From an uncultured Bacteroidales bacterium (lineage in GTDB: Bacteria; Bacteroidota; Bacteroidia; Bacteroidales; UBA932): 9,106 nt of DNA. Under the pieces are notes generated by a model that searched no databases, had not been told where the DNA came from, and saw nothing but the letters and a program-made list of their open reading frames with translations. The position numbers and the translations under genes were made by a program. The DNA is taken from the NCBI GenBank assembly GCA_945983015.1, contig CAMFSN010000059.1, positions 1-9,106 of the forward strand. The letters run 5' to 3'. Of this stretch, positions 6,800-9,106 are shown piece after piece (positions within the stretch are counted from its first letter, which is position 1; every line of letters begins with the position of its first letter).

Positions 6800-6858
6800 A
6801 AGCTTCGCAAGAATAATAATGTTTGTTATTTAAAGATCTGTGCGCTCTTGCGAAGCTT
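6800..6858. promoter_or_regulatory. Perfect 13-bp inverted repeat in the aspS leader
   Basis: AAGCTTCGCAAGA (6800-6812) is the exact reverse complement of TCTTGCGAAGCTT (6846-6858), with 33 bases between. The interval can itself fold weakly (AATAA 6815-6819 with TTATT 6826-6830). In the predicted aspS transcript the second arm ends only 8 nt before the ATG, so a folded leader would cover the ribosome-entry region. It could equally be a DNA operator for a dimeric regulator or a small intergenic repeat. It does not resemble a T-box: I see no specifier domain, and T-boxes belong mainly to Gram-positive bacteria. The symmetry is certain; the regulatory role is inferred. Confidence 0.6.
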
Positions 6859-6916
6859 TTCTTACCCCACGCACATCTCTCTTTATAAATCTACCCCAAT
6901 GATTTCTCAAGAACTA

Positions 6917-6924
6917 CAAATATA
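6917..6924 (-). promoter_or_regulatory. Putative -7 box of the aspS operon promoter
   Basis: Read on the minus strand this is TATATTTG, a perfect match to the Bacteroidota -7 consensus TAnnTTTG recognised by the primary sigma factor. It predicts transcription starting near 6910 and an aspS leader of about 120 nt that contains the inverted repeat. No good TTTG -33 box lies at the usual 19-21 bp spacing (the nearest candidate is TTTC about 23 bp away), which keeps confidence moderate. It would drive aspS, murB, murA and dsbD together. Confidence 0.5.
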
Positions 6925-6956
6925 CCAAATTCCGTATAAATATGGATGAAAATTAC

Positions 6957-6964
6957 TAAATTTG
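6957..6964 (+). promoter_or_regulatory. Putative -7 box of the nucleosidase promoter
   Basis: TAAATTTG matches the Bacteroidota -7 consensus TAnnTTTG on the plus strand. It is 18 bp before the ATG at 6983, implying a very short leader of roughly 10-14 nt. A clear -33 TTTG is lacking. It argues against the upstream in-frame TTG at 6962 being the start codon, because that codon lies inside this box. It is 32 bp from the opposing aspS -7 box, so the two promoters are close enough to interfere. Confidence 0.5.
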
Positions 6965-6982
6965 AGAATTGTAACAAGCATT

Positions 6983-7609
6983 ATGAAAGTTGGCCTTATA
7001 GTAGCGATGGAATCCGAGCAGCAGGCGCTCCGCTCCATAGGAATAGACAATGCAGTTTTATCCGGAATAGGAAAAGTAAACGCCGCGATAGCTGCTACGG
7101 AATTGATTATAAGAGAAAAAGCAGATTGTATCATCAGCTCCGGCGTAGCCGGTGGTATAGACAAAGTCCTAAAGGTCGGAGATCTCGTCCTGGCTAATCA
7201 AGTCGCCCATCACGATGTCTGGTGCGGAGAAGGGAATCTTCCAGGCCAAGTTCAGGGTCTTCCTCAGCGTTTCTGCGCCGATTCCACCCTGCTCTCCATA
7301 GCCCGCGGCCTCAAACTTGACCGCTGTCACATCCACGAAGGCCTGCTCTGTACAGGGGACCGCTTCCTCGGCAGCTGGAAGGAAGGCCAGGCCGTGAAAA
7401 AAATCTATCCGGACGCATTGGCCTGTGATATGGAATCCGCCGCGGTGGCCCAGGTCTGCCTCCACTACGGAGTGCCATTCCTGACTTTCCGGCTCATCAG
7501 CGATGTGCTCAGCTCGGAGGCTGAGCACCAACAGGCCTACGAGGGTTTCTGGAAAGATTTGAAGGCCAATTCCTTCTCCTTCCTCAAGCAGCTTTTGGAA
7601 AAGCTATAG
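6983..7609 (+). CDS. mtn: 5'-methylthioadenosine/S-adenosylhomocysteine nucleosidase
   Basis: This enzyme cleaves the glycosidic bond of methylthioadenosine and S-adenosylhomocysteine, releasing adenine. It clears by-products of polyamine synthesis and methylation and feeds the S-ribosylhomocysteine branch. The 208 residues show the nucleoside phosphorylase-like fold: an N-terminal LIVAMESE segment with Glu12 (catalytic in E. coli), SSGVAGGID (about 52-60), the GQVQGLP loop, and CDMESAAV with Met150 and Glu151 in the substrate pocket. RLISDVLSSEA carries Asp174, equivalent to E. coli catalytic Asp197. It is slightly shorter than the 232-residue E. coli enzyme. I chose the ATG at 6983 because it starts exactly at the family N-terminus (MKVGLIVAM), and because the alternative TTG seven codons upstream overlaps the promoter box. 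Its TAG stop is inside the palindrome CTATAG, shared with the stop of the opposing aminotransferase gene. A close relative such as futalosine hydrolase is less likely given these motifs. Confidence 0.92.
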   Translation: MKVGLIVAMESEQQALRSIGIDNAVLSGIGKVNAAIAATELIIREKADCIISSGVAGGIDKVLKVGDLVLANQVAHHDVWCGEGNLPGQVQGLPQRFCADSTLLSIARGLKLDRCHIHEGLLCTGDRFLGSWKEGQAVKKIYPDALACDMESAAVAQVCLHYGVPFLTFRLISDVLSSEAEHQQAYEGFWKDLKANSFSFLKQLLEKL

Positions 7610-8788
7610 ATTCTCTTTCAAGAGTTTGGAGAGAATCTCCATTCCTGTCTCCATCTTCTCCTCGTCTATAAAGGAGAAACTCAGGCGCATAGTGTTCCTA
7701 TGACTTCCATCTGTAAAGAAGTAAGACCCGGGAACATAGGCCACACCTCTTTTGATGGCTTCCGGAAAGAGCGCGGTGACATCCAGGCTCTCAGGCAGAG
7801 TCACAAAGATAAAGAGTCCTCCCTGAGGCTGAGTCCAGCTGCTGCCCTCTGGCAGATATTTCTCCAACAGGGACTCCAGTTTGTCTCTCTTTCGCTTGTA
7901 TATCTTCCGGCTTTCCAGAAGGTTCTTATCCAATTCCCCGCTCTCCAGGAATTCAAGGGCGAGGTATTGGCTCAGAATATTAGGACAAAGGTCCAGACTC
8001 TGCTTGCAGACGAAGATGGTATTCAGCAGTTCCGGTTCCGCTATTACCCAACCGAGCCTCAGGCCCGGGGCGAAGACCTTGGAGATGGAACCCAAGTGTA
8101 GAGTAATGTCCGGAGCGATGGAATAGATGCTCGCCACATCCTCGCCTTCGAAGCGGATTTCCCTATAAGGGGAGTCTTCCACGATAAGGAAGCCGAATCT
8201 GCGCGCGAGGCTTACTATTTCAGCTCTCTGAGCGAGGCTGAGAGTGTGACCTCCAGGATTTTGAAAATCCGGAATTACATAGAAAAACTTTATCTTCTTA
8301 CCCTCCGCAAGTAGTTTCTCCACTTCCTCCACTCTCCTTTGCGAGGCTTCGAAAGACTGGCTCAAATCTAATCCTACCACCTCTGCCTGATAACTGTAGA
8401 AGGAATTCAGAGCCCCCAGATAGCAGGGATTTTCACAAAGCACTACATCCCCCGGGTTTAAGAGGATTCTGGCGCAGACATCTATTCCCTGCTGGGAAGA
8501 AGAAGTAATCTGAACCTTTTCCACATCCAGGTCATAGCGCTCGGCTATGGCTTTCCTAAACTCCGGCACACCTCTGGTGTCCCCATATTGGAGAGTCTTG
8601 TCCCCATATTTGTCCACAACTCTCTGGGTCAGGGAATTCAGACTTTTCAAAGGAAAGGTCTCAGGGGCAGGGTAGCCTCCGGAGAAAGAATATATTTTGC
8701 TAATGTCTACGTTTTTAAGCACCTCCCTTATGGGAGAACTGCGAAAACAGGCTACGTCTTCAGAAAATAAAGTTTTATAGTTTATCAT
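7604..8788 (-). CDS. Fold-type I PLP aminotransferase, possible succinyl-DAP partner of DapD
   Basis: This is a class I/II aminotransferase of 394 residues, resembling the 2-aminoadipate/LysN-like group without the MocR DNA-binding domain. Motifs (numbered from the chosen start) are GGYPAPETFP near the N-terminus, the FQNPGG loop with Asn177, VEDSPY with Asp205 that would pair with the pyridine nitrogen, the Schiff-base Lys237 in GSISKVFAPGLRLGW, and the carboxylate-binding Arg368 in NTMRLSF. The substrate cannot be read from sequence. Context helps: its ATG (8786-8788) overlaps the dapD TGA stop as ATGA, and a GGAGGAG Shine-Dalgarno-like sequence sits at 8797-8803, 8 nt upstream. A longer in-frame start at 8809 exists but lies deeper in dapD and is less convincing. 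Coupling to dapD makes N-succinyl-L,L-diaminopimelate aminotransferase (DapC role) a reasonable hypothesis. Another amino-acid transaminase is the alternative. Confidence 0.9.
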   Translation of the reverse strand: MINYKTLFSEDVACFRSSPIREVLKNVDISKIYSFSGGYPAPETFPLKSLNSLTQRVVDKYGDKTLQYGDTRGVPEFRKAIAERYDLDVEKVQITSSSQQGIDVCARILLNPGDVVLCENPCYLGALNSFYSYQAEVVGLDLSQSFEASQRRVEEVEKLLAEGKKIKFFYVIPDFQNPGGHTLSLAQRAEIVSLARRFGFLIVEDSPYREIRFEGEDVASIYSIAPDITLHLGSISKVFAPGLRLGWVIAEPELLNTIFVCKQSLDLCPNILSQYLALEFLESGELDKNLLESRKIYKRKRDKLESLLEKYLPEGSSWTQPQGGLFIFVTLPESLDVTALFPEAIKRGVAYVPGSYFFTDGSHRNTMRLSFSFIDEEKMETGMEILSKLLKENL

Positions 8789-9106
8789 CTCAACAACTCC
8801 TCCAGACATACCGAAGCGGAAGTCTTTTCGTCTCTATATTTTACTATTACAGGGCAGTAGAGATGAATTCCACTGCCACTTGATGGCCCTTTGCTGATAG
8901 GTTTGCTGCCGCTTACCACGACAGCTCCCTTTGGAACTACCACCCTGCCGTTCTCGTTCTTCTCCAGAAACTTTCCGCGGGTGGCATCGAAAACAGCCGT
9001 GCTGGAAGTGATGATCACTCCCGAGGCTATCACCGCGCCCTCTTCCACTATGGTTCCCTCGTAAATTCCGCAGTTACCTCCTATGAAGGCTCCGTCCTCG
9101 ATAATG
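8785..9106 (-). CDS. dapD: Tetrahydrodipicolinate N-succinyltransferase DapD, C-terminal part
   Basis: The last 106 residues are visible; the gene continues past the right edge, so its start and promoter are not seen. DapD uses succinyl-CoA to acylate tetrahydrodipicolinate in the succinylase route to meso-diaminopimelate and lysine. The visible part begins in the left-handed beta-helix with hexapeptide repeats (IEDGAFIGGNCGIYEGTIVE, then EGAVIASGVIIT). It then runs through the DapD-specific tail with VVVPKGAVVVSG and LYCPVIVKYRDEKT, which closely parallels the E. coli ending (SLYCAVIVK..DAKT). This distinguishes it from other hexapeptide acyltransferases and from the acetyl-forming DapH type. 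The sequence between these blocks (about residues 40-50 of the visible part) is somewhat longer than in E. coli. The TGA stop overlaps the start of the downstream aminotransferase by four bases, implying one mRNA and coupled translation. Confidence 0.9.
   Translation of the reverse strand, partial: IIEDGAFIGGNCGIYEGTIVEEGAVIASGVIITSSTAVFDATRGKFLEKNENGRVVVPKGAVVVSGSKPISKGPSSGSGIHLYCPVIVKYRDEKTSASVCLEELLR

Noticed and set aside
6962..6982. TTG start extending the nucleosidase by seven residues
   Set aside because: The TTG lies inside the TAAATTTG promoter box, while the ATG at 6983 matches the family N-terminus exactly.
6792..6982. T-box or other known riboswitch in the aspS leader
   Set aside because: Only a simple inverted repeat is visible; I see no T-box bulge or specifier arrangement and no conserved riboswitch core.
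7627..7641. Hairpin TGGAGA-GAA-TCTCCA as a terminator for the nucleosidase gene
   Set aside because: The stem is only 6 bp, no T-run follows, and it is inside the coding sequence of the opposing aminotransferase.
8789..8809. Upstream ATG giving a 401-residue aminotransferase
   Set aside because: The ATG at 8788 overlaps the dapD stop as ATGA and has GGAGGAG eight bases upstream, which fits coupled translation better; the extra seven residues lie wholly within dapD.

Overview
The window looks like chromosomal DNA of a Bacteroidota bacterium, most likely a Bacteroidales relative. Three things support this. The MurA carries the PKPGGDKIGRRR active-site segment, and the DsbD carries a GHGCVNCREME thioredoxin motif; I associate both with this phylum. 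Perfect TAnnTTTG promoter boxes, the Bacteroidota -7 element, lie in the one divergent intergenic region. The assignment rests on memory of the families, not on a search.

Layout. Positions 1-814 hold no convincing gene. This stretch contains a stem-loop (37-70), an orphan palindromic unit (104-133), a G+C-rich module with inverted repeats (about 250-365), and a striking tandem array (368-652). The array has six 30-bp imperfect palindromes spaced at exactly 51 bp, and a short direct repeat follows it. Next, on the minus strand, comes a tight four-gene block transcribed from about 6910 down to 815: aspS (aspartyl-tRNA synthetase), murB, murA and dsbD. The gaps are -1, 9 and 5 bp, so it is almost certainly one operon. 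Its leader of about 120 nt contains a perfect 13-bp inverted repeat whose second arm ends 8 nt before the aspS start. Facing it on the plus strand, from its own promoter, is an MTA/SAH nucleosidase gene. This gene converges on a minus-strand pair: a PLP aminotransferase overlapping the 3' end of dapD by ATGA. dapD runs off the right edge.

How the genes work together. murB and murA make UDP-MurNAc, the first committed peptidoglycan precursor. dapD makes meso-diaminopimelate/lysine intermediates, and the coupled aminotransferase is a plausible but unproven partner for the next step. dsbD moves reducing power across the inner membrane for envelope thiol chemistry. aspS is housekeeping translation, and the nucleosidase recycles S-adenosylmethionine by-products. 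The protein-coding part is therefore ordinary core metabolism and cell-envelope biogenesis. The unexplained part is the 51-bp-period palindrome array and the repeats around it. The array does not behave like a CRISPR array, and its substitutions show no coding signature. I found no complete new system with effector genes here.
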